DNA of 64,000 nt, from assembly GCA_037974665.1 (NCBI GenBank), contig CM075767.1, forward strand, positions 30,591,498 through 30,655,497, written 5' to 3'. How positions within the stretch are numbered: the first letter of the stretch is position 1; the number at the start of each line of letters is the position of its first letter. The DNA comes from Ehretia macrophylla (lineage: Eukaryota; Streptophyta; Magnoliopsida; Boraginales; Ehretiaceae). Below the pieces are notes generated by a model. The model searched no databases. It saw nothing but the letters and a program-made list of their open reading frames with translations, and was not told where the DNA came from. The position numbers and the translations under genes are program-made. Positions 36,967-48,176 of this stretch are shown piece after piece.

Positions 36967-37523
36967 CCTTTTCAATTTTTTTCCTCCGGTTAGGGTTGCC
37001 AAGATAATTTATCCACCACATTTCTATTATCGAATCCCACTGCACCTTGGGCAAGACAACTTCGCTTCACGTGGAGGCTGGGCCAGCAAACTGAAGGCGT
37101 AGGGCTTGTGACCAGGTCTCCTTCGCTCTGGTGCCCATAACTTTTGATCCATAAGAAGTTACGCGGTGCACATTATACTGTTGGAAAGCACTTCGAGAGT
37201 TCTACGACGGGGGCAGCTAGCTTGCCCGCTGTGCCCTTTTTGGAGCCCAAAATTGAACATTTTCATCAGTTTCAGGCCACTTTTCTAATTTTACTCTGAT
37301 ATTCTGTCCCGTATCGTACGTCGTGAGCTATTAAAAGGACGACAACCTTACTCACGAGACATTAGAGGGCCCTACAAAGCGTCGATATCTCGTCTTGCGA
37401 GGATGCTGGGTTGTTGAAGCGGATGGGTTGTCGTTAAGCCCATTGGGACTTCTGAATGGGCCATCTCTCTAGGATGAGACTGTGAACCGTTAACACATAA
37501 AGGAATTGTGCGATCAACATGAC

Positions 37524-37642
37524 GGGTGCGATCATACCAGCACTAATGTGCCGGATCCCTTCAGAACTCCGAAGTTAAGCGTGCTTGGGCGAGAGTAGTA
37601 CTAGGATGGGTGACCCCCTGGGAAGCCCTCGTGTTGTACCCC
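37524..37642 (+). rRNA. 5S rRNA, copy 57
   Basis: Changes: C26T, A27G, A37T, T103C, C114T. Confidence 0.92.
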
Positions 37643-38199
37643 CTTTTCAATTTTTTTTGCTCCGGTTAGGGTTGCCAAGATACTTTAACCACCATATTTC
37701 TAGTATCGAATCCCACGGCACCTTGGGCAAGACAACTTCGCTTCACGTGGAAGGTGGGCCCGCAAACCGAGGGCGTAGGGCTGGTGACCAGCTCTTTGTT
37801 GCTCCGGTGCCCATAACTTTTTATCTGTAACGAGTTATGCGGCGCACAACATACCGTTGGAAAGCACTTCTAGAGCTCTACGACGGGGGCAGCTAGCTTG
37901 CTCGCTGTGCCCTTTTTGGAGCCCAAAATTTAACGTTTTTATCAGTTTCGGGCCACTTTTTTGATTTAGCTCTGTTTTTTCGTTCCAGATCATAAGACGT
38001 GAGCTGTTAAACGGACGACAAACTTACTGGCGGGACATTAGAGAGCCCTACAACGCGTCGATATCACGTCTTGCGAGGATGCTATGCTGTTGAAGCGGAT
38101 GGGTTGTTGTTAAGCCCATTGGGACTTTTGAATGGACCATCTCTCTAGACTGGGACTGTGAACCGTTAACACATAAAGGAATTATGCCCTCAACATGAT

Positions 38200-38318
38200 G
38201 GGTGCGATCATACCAGCACTAATGCATCGGATCCCATCAGAACTCCGAAGTTAAGCGTGCTTGGTTGAGATTAGTACATGGATGGGTGACCCCCCGGGAA
38301 GTCCTCGTGTTGCATTCC
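38200..38318 (+). rRNA. 5S rRNA, copy 58, degenerate
   Basis: Changes: C28T, G66T, C67T, G72T, T79A, A80T, T96C, C116T, C117T; -1 base T. The only copy with T at 72. The intermediate element and the 3' stem arm are altered. Confidence 0.88.
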
Positions 38319-38876
38319 CCTTTTCAATTTTTTTTGCTCCGGTTAGGGTTGCCAGGATACTTTATCCACCATATTTCTAGTATCGAATCCCACGGCACCT
38401 TGGGCAAGACAACTTCGCTTCACGTGGAGGCTGGGCCCGCAAACCGAGGGCGTAGGGCTTGTGACCAGCTCTCTGTTGCTCCGGTGCCCATAACTTTTTA
38501 TCTGTAAGGAGTTACGCGGCGCACAACATACCATTGGAAAGCACTTCGGGAGCTCTACGACGGGGGTAGCTAGCTTGCTCGCTGTGCCCTTTTTGGAGCC
38601 CATAATTGAACATTTTTATCTGTTTCGGGCCACTTTTATAATTTAGCTCTGTTTTTTCGTTCCAGATCATAAGTCGTGAGCTGTTAAAAGGACGACAAAC
38701 TTACTGGCGGGACATTAGAGAGCCCTACAACGCGTCGATATCACGTCTTGCGAGGATGCTATGCTGTTGAAGCGGATGGGTTGTTGTTAAGCCCATTGGG
38801 ACTTTTGAATGGACCATCTCTCTAGACTGGGACTGTGAACCGTTAACACATAAAGGAATTGTGCCCTCAACATGAT

Positions 38877-38995
38877 GGGTGCGATCATACCAGCACTAAT
38901 GCATCGGATCCCATCAGAACACCGAAGTTAAGCGTGCTTGGGCGAGACTAGTACTAGGATGGGTGACCCCTTGTGAAGTCCTCGTGTTGCACCCC
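38877..38995 (+). rRNA. 5S rRNA, copy 59
   Basis: Changes: C28T, T45A, G72C, C95T, G98T; -1 base T. Confidence 0.91.
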
Positions 38996-39553
38996 CATTT
39001 TCAATTTTTTTTCCTCCGGTTTGGGTTGCCAAGATACTTTATCCACCACATTTCTATTATGGAATCCCACGGCACCTTGGGCAAGACAACTTCGCTTCAC
39101 GTGGAGGCTGGGCCTGCAAACCGAGGGCGTAGGGCTTGTGACCAGCTCTCTGTTGCTCCGGTGCCCATAACTTTTTATCTGTAAGGAGTTACGCGGCGCA
39201 CAATATACCGTTGGAAAGCACTTCGGGAGCTCTACGACGGTGGCAGTTAGCTTGCTCGCTGTGCCCTTTTTGGAGCCCAAAATTGAACATTTTTATCTGT
39301 TTCGGGCCACTTTTATAATTTAGCTCTGTTTTTTCGGTCCAGATCATAAGTCGTGAGCTGTTAAAAGGACGACAAACTTACTGGCGGGACATTAGAGAGC
39401 CCTACAACGCGTCGATATCACGTCTTGCGAGGATACTACGTTGTTGAAGCGGATGGGTTATTGTTAAGCCCATTGGGACTTTTGAATGGGCCATCTCTCT
39501 AGGCTGGGACTTTGAACCGTTAATACATAAAGGAATTGTGCCCTCAACATGAT

Positions 39554-39672
39554 GGGTGCGATCATACCAGCACTAATGCATCGGATCCCATCAGAACTCC
39601 GAAGTTAAGCGTGCTTGGGCGAGAGTAGTACTTGGATGGGTGACCCCCCGGGAAGTCCTCGTGTTGTACCCC
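39554..39672 (+). rRNA. 5S rRNA, copy 60
   Basis: Changes: C28T, A80T, T96C, C114T; -1 base T. Confidence 0.92.
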
Positions 39673-40230
39673 CCTTTTCAATTTTTTTTGCTCCGGTTAG
39701 GGTTGCCAGGATACTTTATCCACCATATTTCTAGTATCGAATCCCACGGCACCTTGGGCAAGACAACTTCGCTTCACGTGGAGGCTGGGCCCGCAAACCG
39801 AGGGCGTAGGGCTTGTGACCAGTTCTCTGTTGCTCCGGTGCCTATAACTTTTTATCTATAAGGAGTTACGCGGCGCACAACATACCGTTGGAAAGCACTT
39901 CGAGAGCTCTACGACGGGGGCAGCTAGCTTGCTCGCTGTACCCTTTTTGGAAACCAAAATTGAACGTTTTTATCTGTTTCGGGCCACTTTTATAATTTAG
40001 CTCTGTTTTTTCGTTCCAGATCATAAGCCGTGAGCTGTTAAAAGGACGACAAACTTACTGGCGGGACATTAGAGAGCCCTACAACGCGTCGATATCACGT
40101 CTTGCGAGGATGCTACGTTGTTTAAGCGGATGGGTTGTTGTTAAGCCCATTGGGACTTTTGAATGGACCATCTCTCTAGGCTGGGACTGTGAACCGTTAA
40201 CACATAAAGGAATTGTGCCCTCAACATGAT

Positions 40231-40349
40231 GGGTGCGATCATACCAGCACTAATACATCGGATCCCATCAGAACACCGAAGTTAAGCGTGCTTGGGCGAG
40301 ACTAGTACTAGGATGGGTGACCCCCTGGGAAGTCCCCGTATTGCACCCC
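40231..40349 (+). rRNA. 5S rRNA, copy 61
   Basis: Changes: G25A, C28T, T45A, G72C, T106C, G110A; -1 base T. Homologue of copy 42. Confidence 0.92.
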
Positions 40350-40907
40350 CCTTTTCAATTTTTTTTCCTCCGGTTAGGGTTGCCAAGATACTTTATCCAC
40401 CACATTTCTAGTATCGAATCCCACGGCACCTTGGGCAAGACAACTTCGCTTCACGTGGAGGCTGGGCTTGTAAACCGAGGGCGTAGGGCTTGTGACCAGC
40501 TCTCTGTTGCTCCAGTGCCCATAACTTTGGATCCGTAAGGAGTTACGCGGCGCACAGCATACCGTTGGAAAGCTATCTGAGAGCTCTACGACGGGGGCAG
40601 CTAGCGTGCTAGCTGTGCCCTTTTGGGAGCTCAAAATCGAACGTTTTCATCAGTTTCGGACCACTTTTCTAATTTAGCTATGTTTTTCCGTCCCGGATCG
40701 TACGTCCTGAGCATTTAAAAGGACGACAACCTTACTCACAGGACATTAGAGGACCCTACAACGCGTCGATATCTCGTCTTGTGAGGATGCTGGGTTGTTG
40801 AAGCAGATGGGTTGTCTTTAAGCACATTTGGCCTTCTGAATGGGCTATCTCTCTAGGCTGGAACTCTGAAACGTTAACACATATTGGAATTGTGCCGTCA
40901 ACATGAC

Positions 40908-41026
40908 GGGTGCGATCATACCAACACTAATGCACCGGATCCTATCAGAACTCCGAAGTTAAGCGTGCTTAGGCCAGAGTAGTACTAGGATGGGTGACCC
41001 CCTGGGAAGTCCTTGTGTTGCACCCC
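40908..41026 (+). rRNA. 5S rRNA, copy 62
   Basis: Changes: G17A, C36T, G64A, G68C, C107T. Leader CATATTGG, as in copy 43. Confidence 0.91.
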
Positions 41027-41585
41027 CCTTTTCAATTTTTTTTTGCTCCGGTTAGGGTTGTCAAGATAATTTATCCACCACATTTCTATTATCGAATCCC
41101 ATGGCACCATGGGCAAGACAACTTTGCTTCACGTGGAGGCTGGGCCAGCAAACTGAGGGCGTAGGGCTTGTGACCAGGTCTCCTTCGCTCTGGTGCCCAT
41201 AACTTTTGATCCATAAGAAGTTACGCGGTGCACATCATACCATTGGAAAGCACTTAGAGAGCTCTACGACGGGAGCAGCTAGCTTGCTTGCTGTGCCCTT
41301 TTTGGAGCCCAAAATTGAACATTTTCATCAGTTTCGGGCCACTTTTCTAATTTTGCTATGTTATTCCGTCCCGTATCGTACGTCGTGAGCTATTAAAAGG
41401 ACAACAACTTTACTCGCGGGACATTAGAGGGCCCTACAACGCGTCAATATCTCGTCTTGCGATGATGCTGGGTTGTTGAAGCGGATGGGTTGTCGTTAAG
41501 CCCATTGGGCCTTCTGAATGGGCCATCTCTCTAGGCTGAGACGGTGAACCGTTAACACATAAAGGAATTGTGCGATCAACATGAC

Positions 41586-41704
41586 GGGTGCAATCATACC
41601 AGCACTAATGCACCGGATCGCATCAGAACTCCGAAGTTAAGCGTGCTTGGACGAGAGTAGTACTAGGATGGGTAACCCTCTGGGTAGTCCTCGTGTTGCA
41701 CCCC
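41586..41704 (+). rRNA. 5S rRNA, copy 63
   Basis: Changes: G7A, C35G, G66A, G89A, C94T, A100T. Third member of the copy 1 / copy 44 family. Confidence 0.91.
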
Positions 41705-42261
41705 ACTTTTCAATTTTTTTTGCTCCGGTTAGGGTTGCCAAGATACTTTATCCACCACATTTCTATTATCGAATCCCATGGCACCTTGAGCAAGAAAACT
41801 TCGCTTCACGTGGAGTCTGGGCCCGCAAACCAAGGGCGTAGGGCTTATGACCAGCTCTCCGTCACTCCGGTGCCCATAACTTTTGATCCGTAAGGAGTTA
41901 CGTGGTGCACAGCATACCGTTGGAAAGTTCTTCGAGAGCTCTACGACGGGGGCTGTACGCTTGCTCGCTGTGCCCATTTTGGAGCCCAAAATCATACGTT
42001 TTCATCAGTTTTGGGCCAGTTTTCTAATTTAGCTATATTTTTTAGTCCCGGATCATACGTCGCGAGCTGTTAAAAGGAAGGCAACCTTACTCGCAGGACA
42101 TTAGAGGACCTACAACGCGTCGATATCTCGTCTTGCGAGGATGCTGGGTTGTTGAAGCGGATGGGTTGTCGTTAAGCCCATTGGGCCTTCTGAATGGGCT
42201 ATCTCTCTAGGCTGGAACTGTGAACCGTTAACGCATAAAGGAATTGTGCCCTCAACATGAC

Positions 42262-42380
42262 GGCTGTGATCATACCAGCACTAATGCACCAGATCCCATC
42301 AGAACTCCGAAGTTAAGCGTGCTTGGGCGAGAGTAGTACGAGGATGGGTGACCCCTTGGGAAGTCCTCTTGTTGCACCCC
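42262..42380 (+). rRNA. 5S rRNA, copy 64
   Basis: Changes: G3C, C6T, G30A, T79G, C95T, G108T. Two changes in the 5' arm weaken helix I. Confidence 0.91.
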
Positions 42381-42911
42381 CCTTTTCAATTTTTTTTCCT
42401 CCGGTTTGGGTTGCCAAGATACTTTATCCACCACATTTCTATTATCGAATCCCACGGCACCTTGGGCAAGACAACTTCCCTTCACGTGGAGGCTGGGCCA
42501 GCAAACCGAGGGCGTTGGGCTTGTGACCAGGTCTCCTTCGCTCCGGTGCTAATAACTTTTGATCCGTAAGGAGTTAAGCGGCGCACAGCATACAGTTGGA
42601 AAGCTCTTCGAGAGTTCTACGACGGGGGCAGCTAGCTTGTTCGCAATGCCCTTTTTGGTGCCCAAAATCGAATGTTTTCATATTTTTCGGGCAAATTTTC
42701 TAATTTTGCTCTGTTATTCCGTCCCGTATCGTACGTCGTGAGTTGTTAAAAGGACAACAACCTTACTCGCGGGACATTTGATGGCCCTACTACGCGTCGA
42801 TATCTCGTCTTGCGAGGATGCTGGGTTGTTGAAGCAGATGGGTTGTCGTTAAGCCCATTGGGCCTTCTGAATGGCCCATATCTCTAGGTTGGGACTGTGA
42901 ACCGTTAATAC

Positions 42912-42918
42912 ATAAAGG
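42912..42918 (+). promoter_or_regulatory. 5S upstream TATA-like element (representative)
   Basis: ATAAAGG at -27 to -21 of copy 65, the place of the TATA-like motif in plant 5S genes. Nearly every unit has it. Exceptions include copies 43 and 62 (ATATTGG), copy 4 (ATAAAAAA), and copy 2, where it is deleted. Confidence 0.75.
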
Positions 42919-42938
42919 AATTGTACGATCAACATGAC

Positions 42939-43057
42939 GGGTGCGATCATACCAGCACTAATGCACCGGATCCCATCAGAACTCCGAAGTTAAGCGTGCT
43001 TGGACGAGAGTAGTACTAGGATGGGTGACCCCCTGGGAAGTCCTCGTGTTGCACCCC
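42939..43057 (+). rRNA. 5S rRNA, copy 65, closest to consensus
   Basis: G66A is the only difference I find from the array consensus. The -1 base is C, ATAAAGG is at 42912-42918, and TTTT plus T8 follow the gene. Internal promoter: box A 42988-43002, intermediate element 43005-43010, box C 43018-43035. If any copy here is transcribed, this is a strong candidate. Confidence 0.95.
42988..43035 (+). promoter_or_regulatory. 5S internal control region (representative)
   Basis: Gene positions 50-97 of copy 65: box A, intermediate element and box C, the binding region for TFIIIA in RNA polymerase III transcription of 5S genes. In this copy only position 66 differs from the consensus. Confidence 0.85.
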
Positions 43058-43059
43058 CC

Positions 43060-43074
43060 TTTTCAATTTTTTTT
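43060..43074 (+). terminator. Pol III terminator (representative)
   Basis: TTTT, then CAA, then eight T's directly after the C-run of copy 65. The same TTTTCAA(T6-9) layout follows almost every gene. It is absent after copy 32 and shortened after copies 15 and 18. Confidence 0.85.
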
Positions 43075-43615
43075 GCTCAGGTTAGGGTTGCCAAGATACT
43101 TTATCCACCACATTTCTATTATCGAATCGTACAGCACTTTGGGCAAGACAACTTCGCTTCATGTGGAGGCTGGGCCAGCAAACTAAGGGCGTAGGGCTTG
43201 TGACCAGGTCTCCTTCGCTCCGGTGCCCATAACTTTTGATCCGTAAGCAGTTACACAGCACACAGCATACCGTTGGAAAGCTCTCCGAGAGCCCTACGAC
43301 GGGGGCAGCCAGCTTGCTCGCTATGCCCATTTTTGGAGCCCAGAATCGAACGTTTTCTTCAGTTTCAGGCCACTTTTCTTTTTAGCTCTGTTTTTCAGTC
43401 CCGGATCGTACATCGTGAGTTGTTAAAAGGACGAAAACCTTACTCACGGGACATAAAAGGGCCCTACAACGCGTCGATATCTCGTCTTGCGAGGATGCTG
43501 GGTTGTTGAAGCGGATGTGTTGTCGTTAAGCCCATTGCGCCTTCTGAATGGGCCATCTCTCTAGGCTGCGACTATGAACCGTTAACACATAAAGGAATTG
43601 TGCCCTCAACATGAC

Positions 43616-43734
43616 GGGTGTGATCATACCAGCACTAATGTACTAGATCCCAGTAGAACTCCGAAGTTAAGCTTGCTTGGGCGAGACTAGTACTAGGATG
43701 GGTGACCCCTTGGGAAGTCCTCGTGTTGCACCCC
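43616..43734 (+). rRNA. 5S rRNA, copy 66, haplotype H
   Basis: Changes: C6T, C26T, C29T, G30A, T38G, C39T, G58T, G72C, C95T. Fifth haplotype H member. Confidence 0.91.
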
Positions 43735-44292
43735 CCTTTTCAATTTTTTTTCCTCCGGTTATGGTTGCCAAGATACATTATCCACCACATTTCTATTATC
43801 GAATCCCACTGCACCTTGGGCCAGACAACTTCGCTTCACGTTGAGGCTGGGCCCGCAAACCGAGGGCGTAGGGCATGTGACTAGGTCTCCGTCGCTCCGG
43901 TGCCCATAACTTTTTATCTGTAAGGCGTTACGCGGCGTACAGCAGACCGTTGGAAAGCACATCGAGAGGCCTACGACGGGGGCAGCTACCTTGCTCGCTG
44001 TGCCCTTTTTGAAGCCCAAAATCGAACGTTTTTATCTGTTTCGGGCTACTTTTCTAATTTAGCTATGTTTTTCCGTTTCGGATCGTAAGTTGTGAGCTGT
44101 TAAAAGGACGACAAACTTACTTGCGAGACATTAGAGAGCCCTACAACGCGGTGATATCACGTCTTGCGAGGATACTGCGTTGTTGAAGCGGATGGGTTGT
44201 TGTTAAGCCCATTGGGCCTTCTGAATGGGCTATCTCTCTAGGCTGGGACTGTGAACCGTTAACACATAAAGGAATTGTGTAATCAACATTAT

Positions 44293-44385
44293 GGGTGCGC
44301 GATCATACCAGCACTAATAAACCGTATCCCATCAGAACTCTGAAGTTATACGTGCTTAGGCGGGAGTAGTACTCGGATGGGTGAC
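44293..44385 (+). pseudogene. 5S rRNA copy 67, 5' part, split by LTR
   Basis: The gene begins GGGTGCGCGATC, with a 2-nt CG insertion. It carries several box A region changes (AAGTTATACGTGCTTAGGCGGG) and stops at GGGTGAC, inside box C, where the 3786-bp element begins. CCGTATCCC and GGCGGGAGT are shared with copy 74 at 52825. Inactivated by the insertion, and probably already degenerate. Confidence 0.93.
44381..44385. repeat. Target site duplication, left copy (GTGAC)
   Basis: GTGAC directly before TGTCACG; it is part of 5S box C. The matching copy is at 48172-48176. Confidence 0.93.
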
Positions 44386-46319
44386 TGTCACGCCCCAACC
44401 CGGCCTATAAAGGTTAGACTAGGGTGTGATCTAAACAATCAAGTCCTCATCACATTCTTAATCATTCTAGGAGGTTTAACACTTAACGTTTTATTCTAGA
44501 CTCCAAAACTTTCCGGAAATCCGGCAACATGACGGCTGTAATTGAGCTCTTTGTTTTGACCTAAATTTTCTAACAGCCTCAAAATTTACCATTTCAAATT
44601 TAATTCCAGCTAAGATTACTATTATTCCATCAATTGAATTGCCTATTGGTTAATTCGACGTCCCGTTTGATTTATAACCTAACATGATACTATGTCTCGT
44701 TTGTTCATTTATCCTCATTTCAAAATATACCTGTTGATCTTAGCTTATTAGCGAGTACCTGTTGAGATTGGATAAGTTCATTTGCCTATTCCCTAACTAA
44801 GCATCATAACCTATGATAGATACTAGTGATAATAAAAGCAAAAACGATCATAGTATGTCTAGTATCAGTATACTTTAATATAAGTACAAACCAAAATTAG
44901 ACCCCAAATTACAACGGGGGTCTTTTACATTAGCAACAACAAGCAACATAAGATAAATAGTCTTCAAGTAGCACAAAATACACAAGTAGTCACGTTCATG
45001 CAAAACAACAATAACAGGCAATCACTCCAGGGGTTCATCATTAGGTACATTATCCTCATGTTCCTGTACCTGTTCTTCTTCACCTGAAATGATAAAAGAG
45101 GGTGAGTCCTTATGAACTCAGCGAGGGGGAACGAGAATTAAGTTTGAAACTCATTTTCCGGTTAAACTTATGAAAATCCCTTTTTCAAACATGAATACAA
45201 TAGAAGTACAAGTACAGAAATACAAATACAGAAATAGGAATACCAGTCTTTCCTCCCCGAGGTTCTCTAGGATCCAAGCGGGAGTACTTATACATATAAT
45301 GAAAGGATACGGTGAGCTTTTGCTCTTAGATCAGATCCAGGATCAATTGTTGCGGCCGACTTCAAATCATCCCCCAAACACACCAGGTGGGGGTACTCCG
45401 GATGTACCCCAAAATCCTACGACCCAACTCTCCGAGGAAGTCTAGCCCCCAAGCGAGAGAGGGAATGGGACCATGGTGGTCACGGTATCACCGGCAAGCC
45501 CGATGCCGCCCGGCGTACGTGATCACTACCATGCCAACAGGAAAGGTTGCAACCTTGTATGCAATGCACATTTATGACAGGTAATATATATCACAGAAGG
45601 AGGACAACAAAGTAGGTCGCCTCCGGAGAGTCATAAGATTGCACATTGACAGATAAACAAGCAGGGCACGATAAGACAGGAATTTTCACTTGAAAGGCAT
45701 ATAGAGTTATATGGAAATTAAACGGGCAGCCATGTAACACATGTAAAACAGGCCATATAACTCATTAAGAAGCTCACGGGATCAAGTGATAAGTTTATGC
45801 AACAGGCGAGGATATCAAAGGGGTTTGGGTGCAAGAAAAGCTTATTTGTCAACATGCAATGGCCTACTCACATTTGGAACTATAAAACATTTTACGGGCA
45901 GCCCACGCAACGTACATTTTCCACTATCAATAACCCCCGGTTAACAATTAACAAGAGTACCTAGTCATTAGGGTTCGCTTTTCATGCAAAATCGTGCGAT
46001 CAAAACCCTAAATCAACTCAATCATCATTCCAAAGTCATGCATCGTCTCATTCAACATCCTCAACATTCAATACAGTCCACACAATATTCCAATACTACC
46101 ATTCCAAGTAATTAGTACCACAAAAGAGGTTCAACAAGTTTTTCCCAAGCACATAGTCAATTGAAACCCTAACTGCAATAAGCTGTTTTCTCACAATAAA
46201 CTGGGCAGGAAAATGAACTCCAAATTCAGTGAATAATATATCAAATTAAAGATTAAGAAGTTAACTAAAATCAGAAACAAACCTTGCATCAATTGGAGTT
46301 CTGGATCGTTAGTTATAGC

Positions 46320-46700
46320 CAAAATGGTGGAACTGCTCAAAACTGTCCAGATTTGCCTATCCTTCGATATTGCATGATTTTGAGGTCCTTAGGTTCATTT
46401 TTAGCCTAAGCCTATTTCTGGAAAAAATGTCCACAACTCAAACATCTAGCAGTATACAAATTTTCACGCATTTTGGATGTCGTTTGCTATGTCAAAATCA
46501 TCTCGTTCCACACGGGCAGTAAATCTGCCAAACTGCTTCCTTTTTCTCGAAACTTTCCAGATTTAGCTATATTACGTGATTTTGCCATTTTGAGGGCCTT
46601 AGAGCCAAAATTTGACTTTGCGTATTTGTGCGAAAAATGTTCAAAATTGGCCAAACTAGTTACCTAGGGATTTTCACGCAATTTCAACATCATTTTCTTA
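46320..46700 (-). repeat. Roughly 210-bp duplication in first LTR
   Basis: TCCAGATTT at 46346 and 46556, and TTTTCACGCA at 46461 and 46671, are both 210 bp apart. The sequence between them is similar but diverged, so this is an old internal tandem duplication. Confidence 0.7.
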
Positions 46701-47744
46701 ACCAAAAATTGCCTCGAACAGACGGGTCAGAAGCAGTCTCAAATTTCGACTTTGTCTAGTATCATTTTCAAGCCAAGTTATTGCCATGCATGGTTGTTTA
46801 AACTCATGAACGACCACATAGCTCAAGCACAGAAGCAAATACACACATTCATGGTCATGCATGTGAAGTTTTAAAGAGTTTTCCAAAGTTTTGAACCCTC
46901 ACCTTATCAAAACAACCAGGTAGATGCAGAATGTTCTTGAAAATGCACCAACGAAGCTTCTTTCTTGCTTTCCTTTGCTTTGGAAGATGCTTGTGTGTTA
47001 TGGGGAGATATTTTTCAGACTTGGGAGCCTATGAAAATACTAAGGTCGAGAGAGAGAGGAGATGGAAGCTTGATAGAAGGTTTGCAAGCAAAGATAAAGT
47101 TAAAGATGCTTTGGTGATGTTTTTAATTGCATGTGTCGGCCAAGAGCTCTACAATTTCTGAAAATTCCTTAGTCATTGTGCATTATTGGAATGTGAAGAT
47201 GCTAGGAGTGTTTTGACCGAGAAATTGGAGCATGGTAGGTATGTTTTGATTCATTTTTTTATTCATTTTGTCATAGGCTTGTCTAGGAATATTTTAAACT
47301 ATGCAAGCTTGTTAATTTGCATCACATGGTCGGCCAAAGCAATGTTACAATCTGAATTTTGTTTGTTTTGAGCATTAGTATATTCTATGTGCTTGGAATA
47401 TACAAAGGCTGGTCGGTTATGGTGAGAAATTGAGGGGAATTGAGCAATTATTTTAATGGCTTATGCTAAGTGTTTGACTAAGATTATGAATAAAATATAC
47501 AATTGCTAAAACAATGCTCCTAGTGGTCGGTCAAAGCTATTGAATTGGCTGAAATTGTGTCATCTTAAGCATTATTCTAATTGTATTTTGAAGTGCAAAA
47601 AGAATAAAGCAAAAAGAATAAAGAATGTTTTGTTTTTGGTGCATTTTTGTCTTCTAGTGAAATGAATTTGGATTATTATATTGTTAGTGGATTTTGTAGG
47701 ATTGTTTAATAGTCTAGTGCTTCGTGTAAGATGATTTCTTAATT

Positions 47745-48165
47745 AGCGTGATGACACGCTTTCCTAGGTTTAGGGCACGCACTTCGAGGTAGGACACGAA
47801 CTACGAGACGAACGCACGTTTTTCAAGTAAACGCACGTAACCCTATATGAATGCACGTAAACCAATGCAAGGCACGTAATTCAATGTAATGCACACAAAT
47901 CAAGGTACGACTCTTAAACCTAGGTTAAGGTACGCAGTTCAAGGTTAGGGCACACAAAACGAGATAACACACGTATATCGAGGTCAGGGCACGTATTTCT
48001 AGGTACCGCACGTGAGTCGGGGATTAGGGCACACTATTCTAGGTCAAGGCACGTACGACGAGGTATGCACGAAAACCAAGACAGGACACGTAATCCAAGG
48101 TCGGTCATATAATTAAGGGTCTGTGGCACGCAAATCGAGGTAAGGCACATTATTCGGGGTCGGGC
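47745..48165 (-). repeat. Roughly 20-bp degenerate tandem array in first LTR
   Basis: About 21 degenerate copies of a unit resembling GGCACGTANTTCNAGGT, spaced near 20 bp. Each has a GCAC or ACGT-type core followed by a short AGGT-like segment. It fills the 5' end of the LTR in the inferred orientation. The second LTR has an equivalent array. Confidence 0.8.
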
Positions 48166-48171
48166 CTCACA

Positions 48172-48176
48172 GTGAC
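48172..48176. repeat. Target site duplication, right copy (GTGAC)
   Basis: GTGAC directly after CCTCACA. Deleting one copy together with the element restores a continuous 5S gene reading frame of the box C region. Confidence 0.93.

Larger units (their letters stand above)
40020..41706 (+). repeat. Higher-order block P, copy c
   Basis: Copies 61-63 and their spacers; counterpart of 27170-28855. The flanks on both sides are unrelated subtypes. Confidence 0.85.
1..44385 (+). repeat. 5S rDNA tandem array, left segment
   Basis: Head-to-tail units of about 677 bp hold 5S genes 1-66 and the first part of gene 67. Gene positions cited in other entries are numbered from the first G of GGGTGCG (position 1) to position 119. 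The consensus ends are GGGTGCGATCATACCAGCAC and AGTCCTCGTGTTGCACCCC. Box A is 50-64 (AGTTAAGCGTGCTTG), the intermediate element 67-72 (CGAGAG), and box C 80-97 (AGGATGGGTGACCCCCTG). Each spacer of about 558 bp carries in order: a TTTT plus long T-run; a moderately conserved GC-richer stretch; a palindrome near unit position 341-355; an AT-richer stretch ending near GTACGTCGTGAGC; a GCCCATT...AATGGGC inverted repeat about 86-63 bp before the next gene; and ATAAAGG at about -27. Bases 1-525 are the end of a unit whose gene lies outside the window. I see no other gene in the spacers. Confidence 0.97.
44386..48171 (-). mobile_element. Solo LTR, Ty3/Gypsy Tekay/Del-like (first)
   Basis: 3786 bp bounded by TGTCACGCCC and GGGCCTCACA, flanked by GTGAC on both sides. 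TG...CA ends, a 5-bp target duplication, and the absence of a primer-binding site, polypurine tract, gag or pol point to a solo LTR left by LTR-LTR recombination. The minus orientation is inferred: in that sense the LTR runs TGTGAGGCCC to GGGGCGTGACA, the latter being the end that usually precedes a tRNA-Met primer site in this family (from memory). Contents in the + direction: GC-rich conserved block near 45480-45545, a roughly 210-bp degenerate duplication (46320-46700), an AT-rich diverged region (46900-47740), and a roughly 20-bp periodic array (47745-48165). It is homologous to 58551-62002 with about 80-85% identity in aligned stretches by eye. Confidence 0.85.

Noticed and set aside
47745-48165. 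A CRISPR-like array, because of regularly spaced short repeats
   Set aside because: The repeats are degenerate, contiguous and about 20 bp with no unique spacers, and they lie inside a plant LTR.
44386-48171. A DNA transposon, because the two ends look like imperfect inverted repeats (TGTCACGCCC and TGTGAGGCCC)
   Set aside because: TG...CA ends with a 5-bp target duplication fit an LTR. The end similarity is short and GC-rich, no transposase is present, and the second copy shows the same LTR architecture.
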